Positions 1-6,309 of a stretch of DNA of 7,957 nucleotides are shown here, piece by piece. The stretch is from Nitrospina sp. (GTDB taxonomy: Bacteria; Nitrospinota; Nitrospinia; Nitrospinales; VA-1), in the NCBI GenBank assembly GCA_018647025.1, contig JABGTQ010000179.1, forward strand, positions 1 to 7,957, in the 5' to 3' direction. The notes beneath the pieces are model-generated. The model was not told the DNA's origin, did not search any database, and saw nothing but the letters and a program-made list of their open reading frames with translations. A program made the position numbers and the translations under genes. How positions within the stretch are numbered: the stretch's first letter is position 1; the number at the start of each line of letters is the position of its first letter.

Positions 1-317
1 ACAAATAAGGTGGAAAAAGTTATTCCAGTTAGCCCAGCATATAACATAAATATTCCTGTAGCTTGACTTACGCTCATGGACATAACTCTGCTAGCTAACC
101 AGAAAACCAATCCGATCTGGACGATTATCAATACGATTGGCATAATAGGGTTACCCATAATGACGTTAAAGATGGCCGGAGTATTTGCAATATAGAACGC
201 CATTACACCGGTGATACCCAAACCCGCCCCCATCCAATTATAAACACGAACCATGAAACGCTGTTGTTCAGCGGCAACGGCATCAAGACTAGTGGCTCTC
301 ATTTGATTTTCTTGCAT
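1..317 (-). CDS. Bax inhibitor-1 / YccA family membrane protein, N-terminal part (cut by window edge)
   Basis: The minus-strand frame opens with ATG at 317-315 and stays open for 105 codons to the left edge, so the C-terminal half or more is missing (family members are about 220-240 residues). My translation has a short polar N-terminus, then VRVYNWMGAGLGITG (residues 23-37), which matches the conserved start of the first helix in the BI-1/YccA (TMBIM) family. Hydrophobic segments follow at about 29-45, 58-76 and 84-105, and the last contains the family-like YAGLTGITFS. A Shine-Dalgarno-like AAGGAAA lies just upstream of the ATG. Family members are multi-pass inner-membrane proteins; YccA of E. 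coli modulates FtsH protease and others act as pH-sensitive calcium leak channels, but which role applies here cannot be read from this fragment. The gene has its own promoter candidate and is probably separate from the Bat operon upstream. Confidence 0.82.
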   Translation of the reverse strand, partial: MQENQMRATSLDAVAAEQQRFMVRVYNWMGAGLGITGVMAFYIANTPAIFNVIMGNPIMPIVLIIVQIGLVFWLASRVMSMSVSQATGIFMLYAGLTGITFSTLF

Positions 318-411
318 TTTAATTTCCTTAAATTAACAATTAGTGGATTTAGTAAAATGGACTAGCTTGAACAAATAAGTATAATTAAATAATATTACTC
401 TTAATATATAA

Positions 412-440
412 AAAATAGTATTGGTTCTTTTACTTGTCAA
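412..440 (-). promoter_or_regulatory. Sigma70-type promoter candidate for the BI-1/YccA gene
   Basis: On the minus strand there is a perfect -35 hexamer TTGACA (440-435), a spacer of exactly 17 nt, and a -10 hexamer TATTTT (417-412, four of six matches to TATAAT) inside a long AT run. Transcription would start near 405, giving a leader of about 88 nt before the ATG at 317. In such AT-rich DNA a -10-like match is cheap; the exact -35 and ideal spacing carry the call. Confidence 0.5.
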
Positions 441-524
441 GTCTAGCAAATTTTTAAATTTTTTAATGAATCCGATAGAATTTAAAAAGGTGAAATTTTT
501 ACTTATTTTTTTTTAGATTAAATC

Positions 525-567
525 AAAAAAATATTATGTTTTTAGAGTAAGACACTCCACCTAAAAA
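525..567 (-). terminator. Possible weak terminator of the moxR-bat operon
   Basis: Read on the minus strand after the batB stop, a stem forms between TTTTTA (567-562) and TAAAAA (544-539), with a GGTG bulge on the first arm. It is capped by GAGT/ACTC (557-554 with 548-545) around a GTCTT loop. Seven nt later there is a run of seven T (531-525). The stem is mostly A-T, bulged, and the T run is displaced, so this is a weak candidate rather than a clear intrinsic terminator. Confidence 0.28.
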
Positions 568-620
568 AATCTGAAAGAATAAAAGAGTTTTGTTATTAAA
601 AAGTGCTTTAATTGTTCACG

Positions 621-1616
621 TTAGAAGATTTTTTTTCGAGCATATTTTGCTGTCAAACATAAAAGAGCGGCTAAAATAAACCACTGAAATTTTTCTTTCC
701 ACATGCGTCTCCTTTCAGTTTTGATTTCTTTGCTCTCAACTTCATGCTTGATACTCTCCATGTATAGTTTTTGGAGGTCCATATCTCCCGATACTGAACG
801 TACGTAACTTCCCCCTGTTTCTAATGCCAATTTCTGGAGTGTAGGTTCGTCGATTTTAGTTAATATAACCTCTCCATTCTTATCTTTTTTGAATCCGGGG
901 ACTTCTGGATTTGTGCTGGGAATGGGAGCGCCGATTTTGTTACCTATTCCTATTACAAAAATTTTAGTTTCATGTTCCTTGGCCCACTTTGCTGATTCTA
1001 TCGCATCACCCGTATGATCTTCACCATCAGTTATTAAAATTATGGCACGTGACCGAGTGTCTTGTGTGTTAAATGCCTTAACCGAAGTTCGTATTGCATC
1101 TCCTATTGAGGTCCCCTTTACAGGGATTAGATTTGTGTCGATAGCGTTTAAGAAAATTCGGGCGGCAGAATAATCTAAAGTAAGTGGGCATTGTAAATAT
1201 GATGTTCCTGCGAAAGCGACTAGGCCAATTCTATCTCCTTCAAGCATATCTAATAGGTCTGCTATCTTGTATTTTGCTCTTTCCAATCGGTTAGGTTTTA
1301 TATCTTGTGCCAGCATACTTTGGGAAACGTCCAATGCGATGACAATGTCTACGCCCGTTTGTTTTAGGTCTTTCCAGTAATAACCCCAGCGTGGTTGTGC
1401 TAAAGCTACAATGATAAAAAAAATAGCAAGTATTGTTAAAATATTATCTATTTTAGCTCGTTTTAAAGCAAGAGGGTCTATTAGTCTGGAGACGAGAGTC
1501 TTTCCTACAAATTTTTCAAGCAACTGCTTCTTTTTTTTGTATGACCATATAAAAAAAGCGACCAGTGGAACAATTAACCAAATTAAGTTGAGATATTCGA
1601 GATTACCAAAGCGCAT
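621..1616 (-). CDS. batB: BatB-like membrane VWA-domain protein
   Basis: This 331-residue protein has the BatB layout: a membrane helix at about 11-25, a second at about 57-73, then a von Willebrand factor A domain (about 88-290) and a C-terminal helix at about 311-327. The metal-ion-dependent adhesion site looks intact: DVSQS (96-100), T169 in KGTSIGD, and D197 in ITDGED. The LQCPLTLD segment (141-148) is typical of Bat VWA proteins. Many gammaproteobacterial BatB proteins carry C-terminal TPRs; this one has none and ends just after the last helix. It probably works with BatA and BatD as a membrane complex served by the MoxR ATPase. It is the last gene of the operon; its ATG lies 3 nt after the batA stop with no strong ribosome binding site, which suggests translational coupling. 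BatA and BatB are paralogues, and the assignment rests on order and similarity. Confidence 0.93.
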   Translation of the reverse strand: MRFGNLEYLNLIWLIVPLVAFFIWSYKKKKQLLEKFVGKTLVSRLIDPLALKRAKIDNILTILAIFFIIVALAQPRWGYYWKDLKQTGVDIVIALDVSQSMLAQDIKPNRLERAKYKIADLLDMLEGDRIGLVAFAGTSYLQCPLTLDYSAARIFLNAIDTNLIPVKGTSIGDAIRTSVKAFNTQDTRSRAIILITDGEDHTGDAIESAKWAKEHETKIFVIGIGNKIGAPIPSTNPEVPGFKKDKNGEVILTKIDEPTLQKLALETGGSYVRSVSGDMDLQKLYMESIKHEVESKEIKTERRRMWKEKFQWFILAALLCLTAKYARKKIF

Positions 1617-1619
1617 TTC

Positions 1620-2615
1620 TTAAGGGAGTCTCCTTAGATAAGAATTCGAAAAAATAATTTCAATGATGAGTAGAATAAACCCTGGAATAAGAAAAAAATG
1701 GAATAACTCTTTGTACTCAGAGTGATCAAGTATTTTAACTTCCGATTTTTCTAGTAGGTCAATCTGTTTGTATATATCTTGTAGTGATTTTAAATCCGTG
1801 GCACGAAAGTATTTTGCGTTAGTCATTTTTGAAATCTCATTGAGTACCTTTTCGTCAATATCGACATTTCGATAAATAAGCCGTTTCCCGAATATTGTTT
1901 CCACTAAGAAAGGTGCCTTTCCACGTTTGCCAACCCCAATAGTGTAGACTTTAATCCCCAGGGTTTTAGCAATTTCTGCAGCCTGTAAAGGAGAGATTGC
2001 CCCCGAATTATTGCGACCATCGGTTAATAGAATAATGACTTTAGATTTAGATTTTAGGTCCTTCAGCCGTCTAGCTGAAATTCCAACTGCTGACCCGATA
2101 GCTGTGGCGTCACCAGCCATTCCAACTTTAAGTTTGTTGATAAATGAAAGTAGAATATTCTGGTCAAGTGTAAGAGGGCATTGTGTGAAAGCATTGGCCC
2201 CAAAGACGACCATTCCTATGCGGTCCATTTCTCTACTTTTGACGAATTCTGCAACCACATCTTTAACAACGGAAAGTCGCGTAACTGGTTCTTCATTTTT
2301 TTTAAAGTCCAGTGCTTTCATACTTCCGGATGTGTCGATTGCAAGAACAATATCCACTCCTTGTGATAGAATTTCGGTTCGTTTTCGTCCCTCCTGTGGT
2401 CGCGCAAGTCCAATGATGAAAAGAACAATGGCAACGTATATAAGAACTATTGGTACGAACGCCTTAATTTTAGAGCTGTGTTGACTTGCTAATTTTAATG
2501 AAGCGAGGGATGAGTAGTTAATGGTGTTTGTTATCTTTCTTTCTCTCATCACGAGAATAGGAAATAAAAGTAGTAGCAACAGAAACCAAGGATCCTCGAA
2601 TCTAAAAAATGTCAT
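1620..2615 (-). CDS. batA: BatA-like membrane VWA-domain protein
   Basis: This is a 331-residue protein with an N-terminal helix (about 10-23, preceded by the typical FEDPWFLLLL), a second helix (about 52-70), a VWA domain (about 86-290) and a C-terminal helix (about 306-324). The VWA metal site is complete: DTSGS (94-98), T171 in GDATAIG, and D199 in LLTDGRNN, the last being a hallmark of BatA-type proteins. TQCPLTLD (144-151) matches the equivalent segment of the neighbouring BatB. The VWA domain is expected on the periplasmic side, where divalent-metal-dependent protein binding is the inferred role. The start lies 11 nt after the batD stop and 3 nt separate the stop from batB. No Shine-Dalgarno sequence is visible before the ATG, so coupling to batD translation is likely. 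Length and topology match the family, and nothing looks truncated. Confidence 0.94.
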   Translation of the reverse strand: MTFFRFEDPWFLLLLLLFPILVMRERKITNTINYSSLASLKLASQHSSKIKAFVPIVLIYVAIVLFIIGLARPQEGRKRTEILSQGVDIVLAIDTSGSMKALDFKKNEEPVTRLSVVKDVVAEFVKSREMDRIGMVVFGANAFTQCPLTLDQNILLSFINKLKVGMAGDATAIGSAVGISARRLKDLKSKSKVIILLTDGRNNSGAISPLQAAEIAKTLGIKVYTIGVGKRGKAPFLVETIFGKRLIYRNVDIDEKVLNEISKMTNAKYFRATDLKSLQDIYKQIDLLEKSEVKILDHSEYKELFHFFLIPGFILLIIEIIFSNSYLRRLP

Positions 2616-2626
2616 ATGGATTAAAT

Positions 2627-3580
2627 TTAATTAGAGTAGAGCCCTATTTTTAAATTCTCTTGGGTTGATTTTATGAAAGTGCGAACGGGTTCAATTTCAT
2701 CTGTTTCCGGTAAAGCCTTGGCTTTTGCAAACTTTATTAGGTCAGATTTTTTTAGTATTCGATTGACTTCGGTTTGTGTGGGGAGTTCAATTTTTTCTTG
2801 ATTTTTGAAATACTTAGTGATTTCTTCAGTTGTCCAATCAAGTGCTGGGAAAAGATACCTTTCCCCAAGGTAGCGACGAAGTATTTCAGACAGTTCAAAA
2901 AAATGTTCTCTCGCATCTCCACGTTCAAGGAGCCCTTTGTTTTTTAATGTATCTAATTCACGCAAAGCTGTTTCGTGAGCGGACAAAACTATTTCATCTT
3001 TAATATGGTTGTGGTGAGTTTTCTTTCGGTACTTCCATAGAAGGTATAAAGCGATTATTAATAGAATTATATTTAGTCCCCAAAAAAACCACGGTACCCA
3101 ATTTATATCTACTTCAACAATGCCTTTAATATCCTTTATGTCTGTCGGCTCTCCTTGGAGCCTTAATACAGAAGCTACTTCAATTGTGATGTCTTGGGAG
3201 TGTGCTTCACCAGAAATATATTTATTAGTGTTCTTTTCTTTGACTTTAAAGGGAATTCGGATTGGCGAGATATTGTAAGTTCCGACTTGGTCTGCGCGGA
3301 GTTCTACCGAGTATTTTTGCTCAAACACCCCTTTTTTAATTTCTTTTGGTTCACTTATGGGGTATCCAATGATATTAAATTTACTGATTGCATTAAAGTC
3401 GGGAGTGTTTGGTATAACATCCAAAGCATGCTTCATGGTAATAGTGTAGGTTATGATGTCACCGGTTGTGACTTTTGCTTTATCTACTGTGGTGTTTATA
3501 GTGATCGGTGAATCAGCCGACGCAGTGGTTAAATAGAAAAATAAATAAACAAATATCGATGCAAGTTTAGTGGTTCTCAT
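2627..3580 (-). CDS. batD: BatD-like protein: periplasmic Ig-like domain, one helix, DUF4381-like cytoplasmic domain
   Basis: The 317-residue product has a cleavable signal peptide (basic start, hydrophobic 7-19, likely cut after ASA at 20-22). A beta-rich periplasmic domain of about 25-135 follows, with the TTVDKAKVTTGDIITYTI pattern of BatD Ig-like domains. A Trp-rich membrane helix (162-182) then leads into a basic stop-transfer and a helical cytoplasmic tail. The tail contains ALRELDTL (205-212), ELSEILRRYLGERYLFPALD (229-248) and the TTEEI motif (250-254), resembling DUF4381 or BatD C-terminal regions. BatD proteins of Bacteroides are clearly longer (around 600 residues), so this is a compact form. 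It overlaps the upstream TPR gene by 4 nt (ATGA), a sign of coupled translation, and is followed by batA 11 nt later. It probably acts as the periplasmic partner of the VWA pair. The symbol is given by analogy, and DUF4381-type naming is a real alternative. Confidence 0.8.
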   Translation of the reverse strand: MRTTKLASIFVYLFFYLTTASADSPITINTTVDKAKVTTGDIITYTITMKHALDVIPNTPDFNAISKFNIIGYPISEPKEIKKGVFEQKYSVELRADQVGTYNISPIRIPFKVKEKNTNKYISGEAHSQDITIEVASVLRLQGEPTDIKDIKGIVEVDINWVPWFFWGLNIILLIIALYLLWKYRKKTHHNHIKDEIVLSAHETALRELDTLKNKGLLERGDAREHFFELSEILRRYLGERYLFPALDWTTEEITKYFKNQEKIELPTQTEVNRILKKSDLIKFAKAKALPETDEIEPVRTFIKSTQENLKIGLYSN

Positions 3581-4026
3581 TTTGTATTGAGATTACTTCG
3601 TTGTAATGAATTTATTTGTGTTAAACATATATCAATATCTTTTTTTAGTTCATCAACCCGGTGATATGTTGTCTCTTCCTCTTCAGCTTGAAATAGCCAC
3701 ATTAGTCCTTCCTGACAGTTACTTAATTCTATATACATTTGGCCTATTGTATGAGCAATCATAGTTCGGGAAGCGGTATTAATTTTTGCTTTTTCTAGAT
3801 ATTCTATATATTGATGAATTGCTTGCTGATGAAGACCTTTATCTCTAAGTTTGTCCCCAACGTTTTGTAAATATTGGTAGCTGTTTGATTTTTTTTCTGA
3901 CGAACTTATTGAAAAAGCAATTTTGACAAACAGAGCTCCCATTACGGCTAACGTTATTACCGTTAATATTATGATTGGTATCTTAATTTTGTAGCTTAAT
4001 TTATTATTTTCAGAATTCTCTTCCAT
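3577..4026 (-). CDS. Small membrane-anchored TPR-like protein of the bat operon
   Basis: This 149-residue protein has a short cytoplasmic N-terminus, one membrane helix (about 16-39) with no clear cleavage site, and a helical domain that reads as two TPR-like units. The first (about 49-82) carries the pattern YLQNVGDKLRDKGLHQQAIHQY; the second (about 87-119) contains AHTIGQMYIEL and ends at LFQAE. A charged helix follows to the C-terminus. TPRs usually hold protein partners, so a scaffold role beside BatD, BatA and BatB is inferred; the position recalls BatC/BatE-type TPR proteins or the TPR tail of BatB in other bacteria. Its ATG follows the DUF58 stop by 2 nt, and its ribosome binding site (AAAAAGG) sits in the last codons of DUF58. 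Its stop overlaps the batD start. The TPR call comes from hydrophobic and Ala/Gly spacing and was not tested against a profile. Confidence 0.72.
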   Translation of the reverse strand: MEENSENNKLSYKIKIPIIILTVITLAVMGALFVKIAFSISSSEKKSNSYQYLQNVGDKLRDKGLHQQAIHQYIEYLEKAKINTASRTMIAHTIGQMYIELSNCQEGLMWLFQAEEEETTYHRVDELKKDIDICLTQINSLQRSNLNTK

Positions 4027-4028
4027 TC

Positions 4029-4967
4029 TTAATACCTTTTTTCACGTATTTTAAAATACCGTATAATGGGTTTGACCAATGAGTCTTCAGTGTTAATTTT
4101 TATTGTGTCAACACCTATGGAGTGAAGTTGTTTTTTTAGCTCATCTTGTTTTCCCCGTTCGTATGTAGCAAAACGTTTTGTCATTTCTCTATCATCCGTA
4201 TCGATCAATAGTGTTTCGCCTGATTCAGAGTCTCTGAGGTTTATTAATCCAACCTTTGGGAGATCTCTCTCTCGTCGATCAGATATGAAAATTGCGACTA
4301 GGTCATGTTTTTGTCTAGTAAGCTTTAAATTTGTTTCGTAGTTCGTTGCCTGAAAATCTGAGATAAGAAAAGCAATACATTTCCGTTTCTGAATTTTTAA
4401 TAGATATTCTAGTGGCATATTAAGATCTGTAAGACTTCCTTCCGGATTGTAGTTTAGAATGGTTCGAATAATATTCCAGACGTGTGCTTTACCCTTTTTA
4501 GGAGGTATGTAATTTTCTATTTTATCCGAAAAAACTATGAGTCCAATTTTATCATCATTACGAATTGCAGCGAATGCCAAAATAGAGGCTATTTCTGCCG
4601 AAATTTCGTTTTTGAATTTCCCAGTGGAACCGAATTTGCCAGATGAACTAACGTCGACCATTAGCATAATATTTAGTTCTCTTTCTTCTATGTATTCTTT
4701 TATGAAAGGTTGGTCCATGCGAGCCGTGACATTCCAGTCTATGAGCCTTACGTCGTCTCCTGGTATATATTCACGGACAGCATTAAATTCCATTCCTCGA
4801 CCTTTAAATGCCGAAACATATTCTCCCGCCATTAACTCCGTCACTATATGGCTGGTCTTAATTTGAATGGATCTAATTTTTTGCATCAGTTCAAGAGAGA
4901 TATCCTCCTTTTTAGAGCGGGGAGGAACTGCTTTGAATCCTTCGATGACTTTTGATAAAAAACTCAT
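4029..4967 (-). CDS. DUF58 family protein with VWA-like fold
   Basis: The 312-residue protein carries the DUF58 signature at 57-84: GRGMEFNAVREYIPGDD followed by RLIDWNVTARM. A VWA-like domain then runs from about 97 to 290 with a complete metal site: D105, S107 and S109 in DVSSSG, T180 in SLTDL, and D204 in LISDF. No signal peptide or membrane helix is visible, so it should be cytoplasmic; many DUF58 proteins have N-terminal helices, and this is the short soluble type. DUF58 proteins almost always accompany MoxR ATPases and are thought to be their direct partners or adaptors. It sits 93 nt after moxR and 2 nt before the TPR gene. A good ribosome binding site (GAGGG) lies 5 nt before the ATG, fixing the start. 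Its molecular activity is unknown in general. Confidence 0.94.
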   Translation of the reverse strand: MSFLSKVIEGFKAVPPRSKKEDISLELMQKIRSIQIKTSHIVTELMAGEYVSAFKGRGMEFNAVREYIPGDDVRLIDWNVTARMDQPFIKEYIEERELNIMLMVDVSSSGKFGSTGKFKNEISAEIASILAFAAIRNDDKIGLIVFSDKIENYIPPKKGKAHVWNIIRTILNYNPEGSLTDLNMPLEYLLKIQKRKCIAFLISDFQATNYETNLKLTRQKHDLVAIFISDRRERDLPKVGLINLRDSESGETLLIDTDDREMTKRFATYERGKQDELKKQLHSIGVDTIKINTEDSLVKPIIRYFKIREKRY

Positions 4968-5017
4968 GCTATCCCTCAGAAGACGAATAAATTTGTAACT
5001 TTATGATTTTTTCGGTT

Positions 5018-5040
5018 GAGGTAAGCTTTGGGAAAGCCTC
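5018..5040 (-). other. Small bulged hairpin in the moxR-DUF58 spacer
   Basis: GCTTT (5025-5029) and AAAGC (5033-5037) pair around a GGG loop (CCC in the transcript), extended by GAG (5018-5020) with CTC (5038-5040) past a four-base bulge. In the transcript it is followed by AACCG and a run of A, not U, so it is not an intrinsic terminator. It is the only notable structure in the single non-overlapping gap of the operon and could be an mRNA processing or stabilising element, or chance. Confidence 0.25.
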
Positions 5041-5060
5041 GCTCCATTTAGAAAAATAAA

Positions 5061-6053
5061 TCAAGGAACTTCTACGGTGTCAAATATTTGCTGAAGGACA
5101 TCGTCAGTACATATATTCTCAGCTTCTGCTTCGTATGTAAGGATAACTCGATGTCTTAAGACGTCAAATCCGATCGTTTTAATGTCTTGTGGAACGACAA
5201 ATCCTCGACCTTGCATAAAGGCATAGGCTTTGGAAAGGCGATGCAGGAAAATCGAAGCGCGAGGAGATGCTCCATATTGAATTAAATTGACAAGCTTCGG
5301 TAAATTTTGAATTGCCGGGTTTCGAGTTGCGGCCACCAAGTTAAGAATATAGTCTTCCAGATTGCTATCTATGTAAATAGAATTGATTGTCTCTTGAGCT
5401 TTCAGTAAACCTTCCGGTTGTATAATTTTTTGAACTTTCACATGTTGCTTATTGGAAGACATTCGCTGCATGATTGTTCTTTCTTCTTCCTTGGTGGGGT
5501 AATCGATTTTTAGTTTTAGCATAAACCTGTCAACTTGGGCTTCTGGGAGGGGATAAGTACCTTCTTGTTCAATCGGATTTTGAGTTGCGATGACCATGAA
5601 AGGATAAGATAGAGAAAATGTTTCTCCACCAATGGTGATCTGTCTCTCCTGCATTGCTTCTAGTAAGGCGCTTTGTACCTTCGCAGGGGCTCTGTTTATT
5701 TCATCAGCTAAAATGATATTTGCAAAAAGAGGCCCTTTCTTTATGCTGAATTCACCTGTTTTTGGTTGATAAATTTGAGTTCCAAGGAGGTCAGCAGGTA
5801 AAAGGTCAGGAGTGAACTGAATGCGTTTAAACTGAGCTTGAATAGTTTGAGCTAAAGTATTCACAGAAGTGGTTTTGGCTAAGCCGGGGACACCTTCTAA
5901 TAAAATATGCTCATTGGTTATTAATGCTAAAATCAAACGTTCTGTGAGATAGTCTTGACCTGCTATCACTTTTTTTATCTCACTGGTGAGTAAAGGAATA
6001 AACTCGCCGGCCTCTTGTACTCTTTGTGTTATTTCTTCTATTGTTTGAGACAT
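5061..6053 (-). CDS. moxR: MoxR-family AAA+ ATPase
   Basis: This 330-residue protein is a full-length MoxR ATPase. Walker A is GVPGLAKT (54-61), Walker B is IILADE (113-118) followed by INRAP, sensor 1 is ATQNP (156-160), and an arginine-finger region is QVDRF (173-177). Sensor 2 is in GASPRA (261-266), in front of the C-terminal lid domain (about 220-330). MoxR proteins hexamerise in the cytoplasm and use ATP to activate or assemble partner complexes, usually those with VWA domains, which matches the DUF58, BatA and BatB genes downstream. It is the first gene of the operon. The start at 6053-6051 gives the usual family N-terminus, but no Shine-Dalgarno sequence is visible: the ATG is preceded by a run of seven A. 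All catalytic residues are present. Confidence 0.97.
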   Translation of the reverse strand: MSQTIEEITQRVQEAGEFIPLLTSEIKKVIAGQDYLTERLILALITNEHILLEGVPGLAKTTSVNTLAQTIQAQFKRIQFTPDLLPADLLGTQIYQPKTGEFSIKKGPLFANIILADEINRAPAKVQSALLEAMQERQITIGGETFSLSYPFMVIATQNPIEQEGTYPLPEAQVDRFMLKLKIDYPTKEEERTIMQRMSSNKQHVKVQKIIQPEGLLKAQETINSIYIDSNLEDYILNLVAATRNPAIQNLPKLVNLIQYGASPRASIFLHRLSKAYAFMQGRGFVVPQDIKTIGFDVLRHRVILTYEAEAENICTDDVLQQIFDTVEVP

Positions 6054-6220
6054 TTTTTTGTTTAGTTCAAAGTTAAGGTAATATGTTTTTATATGGCTTA
6101 GGTTATTTTTAATTGATCAATATAATAGATAATTTGCCTAAACATGTATTAAAAAATTTTAATTTAATTTTATGTTTTAAATGAATGTAAGAATTTAAAC
6201 ACCACATCCGTAATTTAGGC

Positions 6221-6248
6221 TTTACAAACTTCGTCAGATCAATAGAAT
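6221..6248 (+). promoter_or_regulatory. Sigma70-type promoter candidate for the LRR gene
   Basis: TTTACA at 6221-6226 (five of six matches to TTGACA) is followed after 16 nt by TAGAAT at 6243-6248 (five of six matches to TATAAT). Transcription would start near 6255, leaving a leader of about 55 nt before the ATG at 6310. The gene stands alone on this strand, so a promoter is required here. Confidence 0.48.
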
Positions 6249-6270
6249 ATCCAACTTGTGTTGGATTTTT
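6249..6270 (+). promoter_or_regulatory. Perfect 7-bp inverted repeat at the predicted LRR transcription start
   Basis: ATCCAAC (6249-6255) and GTTGGAT (6260-6266) form a perfect inverted repeat around TTGT and are followed by T residues to 6270. It directly abuts the -10 candidate, so with that promoter the transcript would lack most of the first arm, and a role as an operator-like binding site is more likely than an RNA hairpin. If transcription begins further upstream, it would instead be a short hairpin plus U-tract, an attenuator-like element. Confidence 0.35.
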
Positions 6271-6309
6271 AAGTTAGGTTGGTTAATTTAGGATATTAAA
6301 AGGTACAAG

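Larger units (their letters stand above)
318..620. other. AT-rich intergenic region between batB and the BI-1/YccA gene
   Basis: This 303-bp stretch contains no convincing open frame on either strand. Reading leftwards from batB it holds a weak AT-rich terminator candidate (525-567), then runs of A and T, then the promoter candidate for the BI-1/YccA gene and that gene's leader and ribosome binding site. I see no RNA gene, insertion sequence or long repeat in it. Confidence 0.6.
6054..6309. other. Divergent intergenic region between moxR and the LRR gene
   Basis: This 256-bp region separates two divergently transcribed units and must hold both promoters. For the rightward LRR gene a plausible promoter and a dyad are listed separately. 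For the leftward moxR operon the DNA between 6060 and 6180 is so AT-rich that many -10-like hexamers occur (for example TATTAT near 6120), but none has a convincing -35 at the right distance, so I do not assign one. No open frame of note or RNA gene is visible. Confidence 0.55.

Noticed and set aside
376..404. Imperfect AT dyad in the leader of the BI-1/YccA gene, as a riboswitch or attenuator
   Set aside because: The arms pair only partly and are almost pure A-T, as expected by chance in this composition.
1411..1623. Open plus-strand frame opposite the 5' part of batB
   Set aside because: It lies antisense inside a well-supported VWA gene, has no family resemblance and no ribosome binding site; it is a shadow frame.
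2011..2484. 157-codon plus-strand frame opposite batA
   Set aside because: It is Ser/Thr/Arg-rich with no recognisable domain, fully antisense to the metal-site region of batA, and best explained as a shadow of that coding frame.
3194..3511. Plus-strand frame opposite batD
   Set aside because: Cys- and Phe-rich shadow frame antisense to the signal-peptide and Ig-domain region of batD.
4537..4866. Plus-strand frame opposite DUF58
   Set aside because: Antisense to the DUF58 signature and metal site; its composition follows from the opposite strand.
6060..6180. Candidate promoter for the moxR operon
   Set aside because: Several -10-like hexamers exist in the AT-rich DNA, but none has a good -35 at 16-18 nt, so choosing one would be arbitrary.
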